Assembly: GCA_020186115.1 (NCBI GenBank)
Contig: WSYJ01000092.1
Coordinates: 1-64,000, forward strand
Direction: 5' to 3'
Length of the DNA stretch: 64,000 nt
From: Histomonas meleagridis
Lineage: Eukaryota; Parabasalia; Tritrichomonadida; Dientamoebidae
Shown: positions 29,184-39,543 of the stretch, one piece after another
How positions within the stretch are numbered: the first letter of the stretch is position 1
Layout: each line of letters starts with the position of its first letter
Made by a program: the position numbers and the translations under genes
Notes under the pieces: generated by a model
Told to the model about the DNA's origin: nothing
The model's database searches: none
What the model saw: the letters and a program-made list of their open reading frames with translations, nothing else

Positions 29184-31555
29184 TTATGCATTTTCGTTTT
29201 CAAAATATATATTTCTAATTTTATTTCTGAATGGACAATTGTTCTTATGATGACCTATTTCTTTGCATACACTACATCTCCTTCCTTCTTCCATGCTCAT
29301 TTTTTGTTGTAATTTTACCCACTTACTACTATAGCCAATGCAATCTTTTGTTCCATGTTGCAATGAACAAATTTCACAAATCTTTGAATGATTAACATTT
29401 TGTTGATGCATTTTCGTTGTTCGTATTCTGCATCTTGGAATTCCAGGTGCATCTTCAAATATTAGTCCATCAATATCTTCAATCTTATTTCCTCCCTGAA
29501 TTCCAAGCATGTTTTCATATATATAATTTAATTGTTTCAATGTTTCACGATATGCATCATTCGAACGACTTGCAAGAAAAGCGATCTCTTTTCCTCTATG
29601 AAGATATTCAAGATATCTAGCCTTTTGGTTTTCTTCTTTTAATTCACTTATATCTTCTTCTTCGTTATCTTCTTCTTCGAAGTATATTAATTCTTCTTTT
29701 TCACCATCGTTAAATTTTACCATTATATCTTCTATTTCACCATTTAATTGGTGATTTTGCTCTTTAATCCAAAATGGATTTATAAAACGACCAACTTCAT
29801 TGATTTCATCAAGATAAATATATAAGGAAATTAAGTGAACACATGGAATTCCTGAAACCATGTGTTCATTGCAAATACATTTTTCAGGAGTGACCATTAT
29901 TGAATATTCCTTATATTCTGGAAGACAACAAATATATATGTTTTCCACCATTTAAGTCATTTTATAATTTTTTGCCCTCTTCAAATCTTTCATTAGTTTT
30001 ATTTGTATTTTTGGGCATAATTCAAATAGAAATGATGATTCCATTTTTCTTCTTCTATAATCTTTTTGGCGGTTGGAATGATATGCATTCATATCGCATA
30101 TATTAATTGCTTGTCTTATTGCAAGCAAATCTTTTGTCGATTTATTTAACTGCATTTAATCATTCTATTTCTTGATTCTGCATTACTAGTGATATTTATT
30201 CCTATCGTGAAAACATTGATTTTTGATTTAGCAAATTTCGTATTCAAAGGAATTACATTTTCTTCCATGTATTTTTTGATTTTAGGATGTATTGTTTGTA
30301 ATTTTTTGATTAATTCATCAACTACTTCTGGGTTATTATCATAGCATATTTGATGACCCATTAATGATGCAGCTTTTTTTTTGATTATTACTCAAACCAA
30401 ACTCATTTAATATTTTGTTAAAATTGTTTTCTTTATGTTTTGCACATAAAAAGTGATTAAAATTGATTCCTTCGGCGTTTGACTCTTTAAATGCAGGTAT
30501 ATTAGCGCTGTCTTCATCTGTTATTATAGTTTTACAATGAAATTCTTTCAATGTATATAAATTATGAATTAGCCAATTAATTATTGTTTTATCCATCATG
30601 GCTGAAAATAAAACACCACCAGATCTTATTCTACAGTCGTTATCTAATAGTGTTATTGGCGTCATTTCCCAACGCAATTGATGTGTTGGGAGTTGAGTTC
30701 CATCAATTCGGATTATGTCTGAGAAACAATCAAGATTATGTAATTCGTAGTCCATAATTGTCAAAATAGCAATTCTTCTTACTTTTTCAGGAAATCCAAT
30801 ATCAAATGAGAATACTTTCCCACCATTTTTTTCTACAAAATCTTGAAGCATAAGAGTTTCAGGTAAAAAGTTTTTGAGCTCTTTTTTATAAATAATTTGT
30901 GCTATATCAAATGTTGTAAGGTTTTATTCAGGTGCAAAAATTGGAATAATATCTTGTATTTGTGTGGGCGTAAGAATTGTACCCAATCTTTTAATAATCA
31001 CATTCTTGGTGCCTTGTGTAATACGCTTAAATATCTAGTGGGTTCATAATAGTTGTGATTATGAAATAATATAGATTTTTTAGATATATAAAATTCATTT
31101 AAACCTTTTTTTGTGATTTTTATGATGAATGGACATTTTGTTTTTTTAGTCTTTTTGAAATTACGAATTCTACCTCCTTTTTCACAATAGAGTCTGCATC
31201 TGATGTCATTTTTACCGTCCCATCGGCATAATTTAAATCCATTCTCCAATGCGATCTTTTCGAAATATTCAATGATTTCAAACATATCTTCTGAGTGAAT
31301 TTTGGAAAGTTCGACTTGATTGAAAAAATTAATACCTGCTTGTTTGATTGGTAATAATATATCTCCATTTTGAATAAATAATTTTGGAATTAAGTAATTT
31401 TGTTGAATTGCATAAACATTAATTTCTTTTTCTAATTTTTTGATAAAATGAGATAGTACTTTTTGATCCGAAGGTACCATTTCATATAATTTCTCAATTG
31501 ATGATAAATCAAATAGATTTGTTTCCATTAAATGAAGTGATCTCGAATATTTCAA
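29184..31555 (-). mobile_element. Mutator-like element (MULE) transposase, broken into five frames
   Basis: Read on the minus strand. 31555-30998 holds a FAR1/WRKY-GCM1-like DNA-binding segment (CRLYCEKGG, KCPFIIKI, FHNHN). 30851-30339 is the catalytic core with IIRIDGTQLP (first Asp) and IITDEDSANIP...FLCAKH (second Asp region). 30361-30146 and 30155-29952 are linker pieces. 29951-29184 carries a SWIM zinc finger (CICNEHMVSGIPCVHL) and a terminal zinc knuckle (CSVCKEIGHHKNNC). Domain order DNA-binding, MULE DDE, SWIM, knuckle is that of MULE transposases. Frameshifts and a gap near 30900-30990 make it inactive. I could not identify TIRs or a target duplication. Confidence 0.85.
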
Positions 31556-31937
31556 TATAGGTTATTGGATATGATTCAATTTTGATGAACATGACGTTGA
31601 TGTTCTCTAATATTTATATTTTTTTATTGACATGACATTAACCAAAAATTTTTATAAAAATAATTCTGAGATTTTTTGCTTTTTGATATAATAATCAGGA
31701 AAATTTTTACTCAAAATTTTGATAAAGTTTTACCAAATTGATCATTTTTATATAATATGAAAGTTTCAAATAGTGTTTCTAAATGTATCTAAATACATTG
31801 AATAATTTCAAAGAATTTTTATGGATAATTAATCAATAATGTAATAAGATTGTATTTTTCAAAAAAAATTTTCTCACGATAATGTTGTAGGATAGGGTAG
31901 GATAAAATCATTAATGATACGCAATATATTGGGCTCT

Positions 31938-33210
31938 GATGCAAAACGCCCTCCATTTTGCGGTTTTTGAACGATAGGAAATTTGAGGAAAAATAGAGAT
32001 GCCAGTTATTGGATAAAAAATATTAGATTTATTATAACGGTTAGCGATAAAAATGCATTCATATTTTTTGTTTGTAAAGTAGTCAAAAAGTCGATCATTT
32101 TTTTATTGATGCAATTGCAATTCGAAACCATTAAGAAAGTGTTAAAATTAAATTACAAAAGCTTCATCAAATGGGCCTCTGAGCAGGGAATCATTCCTGA
32201 TATCCACCAAATTCAAATATGTTCGAAATGTCAATCGTTAATGAAAGTTTATATCTCACCAAGTTACCCTGATGGTGCTGCATATAGATGCTGCTCAAGT
32301 AAATGCAGAAATTCAAAATCAATCAGATTAGATTCATGGGTATCACAATCAAAACTTTCATTAAGGGGATTTGTTCACATTTTAGCATGTTGGGTAGAAG
32401 GTTTTGATATAAGAACTACATCTAAAATTACAGGTGTATGTGAACGATCAGTACTAACATGGTTTCAGACTTTTCGATCTATTGCAGAAAAAGAATATCG
32501 AAAAGATATAGCTCAGAATTTACTTGGTGATGGAATAGTCGAAATTGATGAAAGTCATTTTTTCGGTGCTAAATACAACAAAGGAAGTGCATAGGAAATG
32601 GAAGAAATTTGGGTTTTTGGCGAAATAGACAGTAAAACAATGAGAGTTGTTGCTGAGATTTGCGAAAATAGATCGAAAGAAGTTCTCATTCCAATTATTT
32701 GTTCAACAGTTAGACCTAATTCAGAAATTTGGTCTGATGAATGGAAGGCATATAATACTCTTAGTAATCTAGGTTATGTACACAAAACAGTAAATCACCC
32801 AGAAAATTATGTAGATTTAATTACTGAGGCAAATACTCAAAAAATAGAAGGTACATGGAATCTAATAAAAGGGTACCTCATAAAAAATGGATTTAGAGAT
32901 AGAAATTATCTCGAATCATATATCCATGAATGGTGCTTTCAGAGAAATATAGGAAATACATTTGAAAAATGCTGGAAAGCAATAATTGGTGAAATTTCTT
33001 AATAAACTAATCATAATTTAAAATATTTTTATTAGAAAAATGATTTCGAAGTGTATCAGACCCCCCCCCCCCAATAAGATATTTTGCCATTATTCACTTT
33101 TTGACATGACTTTGATCTCCTTATCAAAAGTCGAATATTTTTATTGCCATTTTTTTTCCTTTCAAATTTCCTATCGTTCAAAAACCGCAAAATGTAGGGC
33201 TTTTTGCATC
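31938..33210 (+). mobile_element. Merlin (IS1016/ISXO2-type) DNA transposon with 47-nt TIRs
   Basis: Left terminus 31938-31985 and right terminus 33163-33210 are inverted repeats over about 47 nt, with few mismatches (both contain CATTTTGCGGTTTTTGAACG or a one-base variant, then ATAGGAAATTTGA). They enclose one transposase reading frame. The host sequence just outside the TIRs shows no convincing 8-9 bp duplication (GGGCTCT left, CTAACCA right). A C12 tract (about 33061-33072) lies between the gene and the right TIR. Confidence 0.85.
32109..33002 (+). pseudogene. Merlin transposase with a single in-frame TAG
   Basis: From ATG 32109 (MQLQFETIKKVLKLNYKSF) to 33002, one frame interrupted only by TAG at 32592-32594. 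A Cys4-type zinc ribbon (CSKCQSLMKVY...CCSSKCRNS), a helix-turn-helix region (TSKITGVCERSVLTWFQTF) and an ISXO2-like DDE fold are visible: VEIDESHF (D1), IWSDEWKAYNTL (D2) and TQKIEGTWNLIKGYL (third acidic residue). The stop lies 20 residues after D1, within the catalytic domain, so the protein would be dead unless the stop is read through. The N-terminal part upstream of 32109 is open from a TTG at 31983 but no ATG is there. Confidence 0.8.
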
Positions 33211-33240
33211 CTAACCATATATCGTTGTCGATCAAAAATT

Positions 33241-33268
33241 ATGATATATATATATATATATATATAAG
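33241..33268 (+). repeat. (AT)n microsatellite
   Basis: Uninterrupted AT dinucleotide run just outside the Merlin right TIR. Confidence 0.8.
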
Positions 33269-33472
33269 GAATATAAATTTTGTACAATATATATTCGTTT
33301 AAATATTTTTCAATGTATATTAATATCGGTTGAAATTAAGGAATTTTGTATATAAGTTGAATAATAATTATTCATAAATTGGATAGAAAAGTAATCGAGT
33401 GATTGATTAAAATGTCAATTTAATTTTATATATAGCGATGTATTCATAAAGAATGTCATTATTTTGTACAAA

Positions 33473-33604
33473 TAATAATGTTATACATAATAGTGTTATT
33501 ATTAATGGTGTTATACATAATAGTGTTATTATTAATAATGTTATTATTAATAATGTTATACATAATAATGTTATTATTAATAGTGTTATACATAATAGTA
33601 ACAT
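33473..33604 (+). repeat. Minisatellite of TTATACATAATAGTGTTATT units
   Basis: Alternating blocks of TTATACATAATA(G/A)TG and TTATTATTAATA(G/A)TG, roughly 30 nt per full unit, about four units. No coding potential. Confidence 0.75.
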
Positions 33605-34963
33605 GATTAAATCTTCAAAAATAATATAATTTAGTGACAACTGCAAAGTTCAATCAGATTGCATCATAAAATTTCTGTGGTTTAACTAAAATTGATAATG
33701 GCGCCATTTATAATGGCAATTTATTGACATATTATGAAAATTTTCAAAAAGATAATTCCATGACGATAAGTATATGACATATGAAAAAGTTAATTATTTC
33801 CTTACAACATTGAAATAGTTGTATCGTACAATTTATAGAAAAACATAAATATATTTGTACATGATTTACAGAATTATGTAAAATTTTATATTATTTTTAA
33901 TGAATTCGTTGGAAGAAAAATGCTAAATTTATATGTTAAAATATAATTCATCATCCAGCCAAGTATACATTCAAAAAGTGGACTGGGGACGCGTCCCTGG
34001 GACGTAGGAATATTCCCGTTTCCAAAGTGAAGTAAGCATGCTAAAAAAGTGTTATGTGAAATCTCTTTACAAATTAGTGTAATCTCCCAATTGAAATTTG
34101 AATATAGAAACAGATTTAAATTTGGATTTTTTTTCTTTAATTTCAGAATTTATCACTTGGTTTTGCTACTCGTGCATATATGTATATTTTATTCAAAAGT
34201 GTATCAAAAAGGGGCAGTCGAATCCGAAATCTTCTGTTAATAATTTATACAATTTTCAACTGCGGAATACATTAAATAAGAACATTATTCAATATGCAAT
34301 GAAGAAGATGAGAAAGATGAAAATATGAAACGACCACATAAAATTATTATGAAACACAGATATTCAAATGTCTTGAATCTGATAATGGTTGGAAACTATT
34401 TTCAAGAATTTGCTCACTTTTCATTAATATTCAAGCAACAGGCGAGAAAAGAAATATGTGAGGCATCAACAGAACGAGGGTTTCAATTGAAACGAATCAA
34501 ATTCGATTTAAATACAGAGATGGGAGAACAGTTAGAAGGAGCGAAGATTTTTCTATCGTAATTTTAATAAAAATATATGATAATCATGATCGCATTATAT
34601 ACCCACCTTCAATTGGTTGTTAAAAACAGAGACCGTGAAAAACACGTTATCCCCACTTCGCTTTTTCCAACCCTCCATTTGGGATCCAAATTCCTCCCAT
34701 TGCCAACCCTAATTAAAAACATGCAATATTTAACTTTAAATATATTTTATGACATTGTGTTTCGAAAATTATTATATTTCTTTTCTCGCCAAATATACAT
34801 CTTTGATATTGCTTTTATTTAATAGCAAATGATATAATCTTATATATTTTACATTCTTCTTTATATTTCTTTATGCTTATCCTAGATCATTCCTACTGGG
34901 ATGTTGTTCATTTTTTATTTTTAATGTAGCAATTCGGTTATCGATTGATTTCCTGAGTTTTAG
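33605..34963. other. Intergenic island DNA without a supported gene
   Basis: AT-rich with scattered short frames. One of 78 codons at 34325-34561 has ordinary composition but no recognisable family and no clear promoter, so I do not call it a gene. A 12-bp GC-rich palindrome GGGACGCGTCCC sits at 33986-33997 and another (AATGGCGCCATT) at about 33700-33711. Confidence 0.45.
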
Positions 34964-35801
34964 TCGGTGGTTCCGACCAATTATTTCCACAAAAAATAGC
35001 GAAGTAAAGCCAAGAATTTTACTTAACGTTCATTTTTGTTATTTTTTTTTACCCCAAAGAGCGATAAGGATAATATTTTATTTATTTATCGAGATCACCG
35101 CCAAAGCCGCTGATTATGTCTTTAAGTTTTTTATCTTCTTTCTTTGTTCAAGCACAATATTTTTTTCTAGATTGATTTATTTTATGTCTTCTCCATATAT
35201 GAGATTAAAAAGATGGGTTCTACGTAATGTACTACGTGCTGCATACAGCTGTTTTTAAAATTCCTAATTTCGTTTGTGAAGGCTTCAAAAAGTGGATCTC
35301 TCACAATTAAGTAAATAAACCTTTCAATCGTGTTATAAACTCTCCAAATTATTCATAAAAAGTGTCATCAAGCTATATAATTTTTTCAAAATTATCCTGT
35401 GTCTGATCACTGTTTTTATGAATTCGCTTTTGAGTAACCGAACAAAGTTAACTTTTTTTGTGACATTGATAAATTTATATATAGAATCATGATTTCTTGT
35501 TTTTATTCTTAGTACACCAAATAATGCATATTTCATTTTTAACGAAAAACGCAATATTTAAATCAAGTATAAAAAAAAAATTGACCCTTTTTTTCTTTTT
35601 TATTTTCAAATATGATTATGAAATAATTTTTTAGTCAAATTTTGTAATATTCAATTTAAATAAAAAAGTCATATACTCAAATAATCCGAATCTAGCCAAA
35701 TAATTTTTACTATTAGATTTTATATATATTTTGAGTATATATGCTCGAAAAAGTAATTACAAATTTTCTGGAGGGACATCTCCAAGAGTAGGAACCACTC
35801 T
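34964..35801. mobile_element. TIR DNA element, copy 2 (inverted relative to copy 1, internally shorter)
   Basis: Reverse-complement homologue of 1801-3087: ends GGAACCACTCT at 35801 and begins TCGGTGGTTCCGACCAATTA at 34964. Long blocks match (for example around 35400-35500 versus 2541-2640 and 35740-35790 versus 1800-1870). About 440 nt present in copy 1 are absent. No target duplication is recognisable, so the copy is older or rearranged. Its right end is 90 nt from the end of ankyrin locus 3. Confidence 0.65.
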
Positions 35802-35890
35802 ATCACAGAACAAGATTTTGTTCACAACAGCTCAGTGATTGTGCAAGGTTCATTTTTGTGAAATTTTTTTCACTAATGTAATTCATTCAT

Positions 35891-36920
35891 TTAAATAAAG
35901 TTGATTGTTTTAATATTAATTTCTTTATCTAAAAGCAATTTTACGATTTCTAAATTATTATTTCTAACTGCTATGTGAATTGCTGTTTCAAATGATTAAT
36001 ACATATATAAAATTATTAAAACATATTCCAAATTATTAAAATATATTCCAAATCTTTAAAACATATATAAAATTATTAAAGCATATTCCAAACCATTAAA
36101 ATGAATAGTTTTTGCATTAACATCAATTCCTTCTTTATCTAAAAGTAATTTTACTATTTCTTTATTATTATTTCTAACTGCTATATGAATTGCTGTTTCA
36201 AATTCTTAAAACATATTTCAAATTATTAAAACATATATAAAATTATTAAAACATATTTCAAATTATTAAAACATACATCAAATTATTAAAACATATTCCA
36301 AATCATTAAAACATATATAAAATTATTAAAAAATATTACAAATTATTCGAATGAATATATTTTGCATTAACATCAATTTCTTTTTTATCTAAAAGTAATT
36401 TTACTATTTCTATATTATTATTTCTAACTGCTATATGAAGTGCTGTTTCAAATTATTAAAACATATATAAAATTATTAAAACATATTTCAAATTATTAAA
36501 GCATATTCCAAACCATTATAATGAATATTTTTTGCATTAACATCAATTCCTTTATCTAAAAGTAATTTTACTATTTCTATATTATTATTTCCAACTGCTA
36601 TATGAAGTGCTGTTTCAAATTATTATAACATATTTCAAATTATTAAAACATATATCAAAATATTAAAACATATTTCAAATTATTAAAACATATTCTAAAT
36701 TATTAGAACATATTATAAATTATTAAATTAAATTCTTTTTACATTAACATCAATTCCTTTATCTAAAAGTAATTTTACTATTTCTATATTATTATTTCTA
36801 ACTGCTATATGAAGTGCTGTTTCAAATTATTAAAACATATTTCAAATTATTAAAACATATAAAAAATTATTAAAACATATCCAAAATTATTAAAACATAT
36901 TTCAAATTATTCAAATGAAT
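35891..36920 (-). repeat. Ankyrin cassette array of locus 3 with spacers in exact 20-nt multiples
   Basis: Minus-strand cassettes 36820-36734, 36613-36527, 36446-36357, 36196-36107 and 35986-35891 (the last ends in a stop), each one ankyrin repeat (TALHIAVRNNNIEIVKLLLD). Spacers: 36821-36920 (100), 36614-36733 (120), 36447-36526 (80), 36197-36356 (160), 35987-36106 (120). Each divides without remainder into 20-nt units close to TTCAAATTATTAAAACATAT on the plus strand. The unit next to the upstream cassette always ends in ATGAAT or a near variant instead of ACATAT. Every acceptor side reads TTTGAAACAGCA on the coding strand. All cassettes are stop-free. Spacer lengths mod 3 are 1, 0, 2, 1 and 0. 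Confidence 0.85.
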
Positions 36921-38030
36921 AGTTTTTGCATTAACATCAATTCCTTTATCTAAAAGTAATTTTACTATTTCTATATTTCCTGATTCAACTGAACATGATA
37001 AAATTGTATTTGGAATTTGTTGATTATCTATTATATTTTCCATTATAAATGTGTTTCCATTTCTTGCAATTTCCTCAATAATACCTTCAGTTATTTCCAT
37101 TGTTTCTTGTTCTAAAAATGAAAAAATTATATAATTATCACATACCAAACAAATTCTTTTAAAATATGCAATATCTTTTTCGGCTTTTCTATGATTTAAA
37201 TTGGGTGTTTGTTTATTGTATTTTGTTATAATTTTATCATTTTTCTTCTCATAAAGATATATAAAGATATCATTTTGGTGGAATTTAATTGCTGTTTCAT
37301 ATGCATCTTTAAATGATGAATGATTTTGTTCACACAAATGAATTATCTCTAAACTTCCACCTGCAACTGCATATTTACCTGTATTTTCTACTTCTGCACC
37401 ATTCATAAGTAAATATTTAAAACATTTAACTGACCCAAAAAATGCTGCATAATCAATTAATGTAACATTTTCTTCATTAATAAAAGAACATCTTTCATAA
37501 AGTGATGGTTCAATTGTTTGATTAAAATCAAAGTTTTCTTGTGATGATATTTCTTGAAGTTTATCCATTTCATCATTTCGAATTATTTTCGCAATTTCAT
37601 TTGGATTATGTCCTTCTTCATTAATATTCTTCAGGTTAGCAAAATCATTATTTAGAACCAATTCATAATTTTTCTTATTATATTTTACAAGATTTGTTTC
37701 GAATAATCCTTGCTCGTTCATCTTTCGAAGAAGAAATAATGATTCTTGTGTTTTTATTTGAAGTAAGTATTGATTAAATATGTAAATAAGGTTTATTATA
37801 TTTTTATTAGTTTTTTCTTCTTGTAAATTCAACATCACCAAATATTTAAAGATTGGCGATTTGACTTTTACTTGAGAAACAAATGCTGTATATATTATCC
37901 TAGAAATAAGAAGGTTGAATGTGTATTGTTTATTGTAAGTAAATAGTTCTATTGTTGATTGAACTGATGATTTGATATTTTCTTCGTTGAGATTAAAGAT
38001 GATTGACTGCAACGATTTCGAGAGTTCCAT
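36870..38030 (-). CDS. DUF3447/ankyrin protein, locus 3, N-terminal ORF
   Basis: From ATG 38030 (MELSKSLQSIIF; only a GTG lies further upstream). The coding part probably ends at 36921 (GIDVNAKT), and the open frame then runs about 50 nt into the first 20-nt repeat spacer. Contents as in loci 1 and 2: helical N-terminal domain, DUF3447 block (RNDEMDKLQEISSQENFDFNQTIEPSLYERCSF, VTLIDYAAFFGSVKCFKYLLMNGAE), divergent ankyrins and a half repeat (NIEIVKLLLDKGIDVNAK). The promoter side has CTATCGTTTGTCAATTA on the coding strand (AAACGATAG at 38051-38059), combining a MYB-type core and an initiator-like TCAATT. Protein-binding role inferred from ankyrins. Confidence 0.75.
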   Translation of the reverse strand: MELSKSLQSIIFNLNEENIKSSVQSTIELFTYNKQYTFNLLISRIIYTAFVSQVKVKSPIFKYLVMLNLQEEKTNKNIINLIYIFNQYLLQIKTQESLFLLRKMNEQGLFETNLVKYNKKNYELVLNNDFANLKNINEEGHNPNEIAKIIRNDEMDKLQEISSQENFDFNQTIEPSLYERCSFINEENVTLIDYAAFFGSVKCFKYLLMNGAEVENTGKYAVAGGSLEIIHLCEQNHSSFKDAYETAIKFHQNDIFIYLYEKKNDKIITKYNKQTPNLNHRKAEKDIAYFKRICLVCDNYIIFSFLEQETMEITEGIIEEIARNGNTFIMENIIDNQQIPNTILSCSVESGNIEIVKLLLDKGIDVNAKTIHLNNLKYVLIILDMF

Positions 38031-38129
38031 TAACCAATAAAGTAATTGACAAACGATAGACACAGGGGGCTACGTTTTTGGGGAACAGGGCCCAATTCAA
38101 CCCTATCGAATGTAAGAAAATTGCTGTAG

Positions 38130-38261
38130 AGTCACCAGATTAATCTCCATTTTTTTTTTTCTCAAAATTTTAAGCGAGGTAAAGAATTTTGGTGGTTTTT
38201 TGTGCTTTACTTGGCTGGGAAATAGAGGGTTTTCTGCCAAATATGGATTAATCAGGTGACT
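38130..38261. repeat. 132-nt inverted-repeat structure
   Basis: Arm AGTCACCAGATTAATCTCCA (from 38130) pairs with ATGGATTAATCAGGTGACT (38243-38261) with one mismatch and one bulge. An inner pair GAGGTAAAG / CTTTACTTGG adds a second stem. The loop is T-rich. Could be a MITE-type element or a structured RNA; no ORF. Confidence 0.5.
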
Positions 38262-38574
38262 ATGTATTCTTTCCATCTGCTTTAACACCTATAAACGAGT
38301 TCCAAATTTAGCTTAACAAAAAAAAATGTTATTTGTGATGTGTAAACAGGATAAATAAGTTTCGGACTTTAGAATTGATCATATGATCTTACTTTTAAAA
38401 AAACCCATATTGCGTATTTGTTATTTTCTTTCTTTTTAAAAAACCCCGCGAAAATGTATTCAAAAAGTAGGGAACACCGTTTATTCAAGAACGATAAACG
38501 ATAGAGCTTTGGGCTCGCCTTATAAGAACATTTCGAAAAATTCGATTGAATAAGTGCAAAGAATTGGCGTTTAT

Positions 38575-39336
38575 TTACCAGCCAGCACCTTCACCAGCAT
38601 TGTTCCATTCTTGTTCAGTTTGTGTTGCACCAGCATCAGCATTAGGAGCAGCATCAACAGTTGTAACATCAGTTGCGACTGCTTCTTCTCCTTCGTGATC
38701 GATTTGTTCTTGGATGTTTTGCTCATCGCGTGTATCACGATAGAAGTAAAGATCTGGAAGAACCTTCCATTCTTGTGTGCGGAGGAGTTCACCACGAAGG
38801 CGGAGGACTTCACGGGTGAGTAACCACATTACAAGACCAATTGATGTCTTATTCTTGGTATTGCATGGAATAACGCAATCAACATAGCGGAGACTAGCAT
38901 CAGTATCACAAAGAGCAATGCATGGGATGTTAGCATATGCAGCTTCAGTGATGGCTTGTGTATCAGTATTTGGATCACAAACAATGATAAGACGTGGTTC
39001 CATGAACTTGCCCTTGATGGAGTGGTTAGTGAAGAAACCTGGTGTGAAACGTTGATTAATGCAAAGGCAACCAAGGAATTGTGAAAACTTATGAACTGCA
39101 CGTTGACCAAATGGTTTAGCGGAAATAGCAAGAACATCACGTGGTTCTTCAACAGCATAGATCATACGTGCTGCAAGTTTGATCTTTTCATATGTCATTC
39201 CAAGGTTAATGATGTGTGTACCAGTCTTTGTACGTGTGAAAACATATGGTTGCATGCCAAAGGAAAGATTGGATGAACCAATGTGAACTTTGGCGGCGAG
39301 CATTTTCTTGATGGAGGCTTCTCTATCAGCTTGCAT
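38575..39336 (-). CDS. 40S ribosomal protein SA (uS2)
   Basis: 253 residues from ATG 39336 (MQADREASIKKMLAAKVHIGSSNLSF). The frame is open further upstream to a GTG near 39474 and an ATG at 39450, but uS2 proteins begin about here, and AACCGTTTTGGCCAGCCTTTG sits just before this ATG as a likely core promoter. Conserved uS2 features: GTHIINLGMTYEKIKLAARMI, RPLI-type EPRLIIVCDPNTDTQAITEAAYANIPCIALCDTDASLRYVDCVIPCNTK, NKTSIGLVMWLLTREVLRLRG, and an acidic C-terminus ending EQEWNNAGEGAGW with the family's E-W motifs. Acts at the head of the small ribosomal subunit. C/G-ending codons. Confidence 0.96.
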   Translation of the reverse strand: MQADREASIKKMLAAKVHIGSSNLSFGMQPYVFTRTKTGTHIINLGMTYEKIKLAARMIYAVEEPRDVLAISAKPFGQRAVHKFSQFLGCLCINQRFTPGFFTNHSIKGKFMEPRLIIVCDPNTDTQAITEAAYANIPCIALCDTDASLRYVDCVIPCNTKNKTSIGLVMWLLTREVLRLRGELLRTQEWKVLPDLYFYRDTRDEQNIQEQIDHEGEEAVATDVTTVDAAPNADAGATQTEQEWNNAGEGAGW

Positions 39337-39543
39337 AAGGAGCAAAGGCTGGCCAAAACGGTTATAACCAAAACCCCGACTTTTTAAATATTTATTTGGC
39401 CGCTGATCTTGCTTGAGGAAAAATGTATAGAATAAACATGTTTTTGGCATAATATGAAAATCAGATGTGCACACTTATTTTGTAGTATTATCGAACTTTC
39501 TGTAAGTATATCAAATTTTAAAAGTTGTATAAATTTCAAACAT

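Noticed and set aside
33986-33997. GC-rich palindrome GGGACGCGTCCC in AT-rich DNA
   Set aside because: Striking composition, but no second copy in the window and no terminal duplication to call it an element end.
34325-34561. 78-codon frame in the transposon island
   Set aside because: No similarity recognised, no initiator, and similar lengths arise by chance here.
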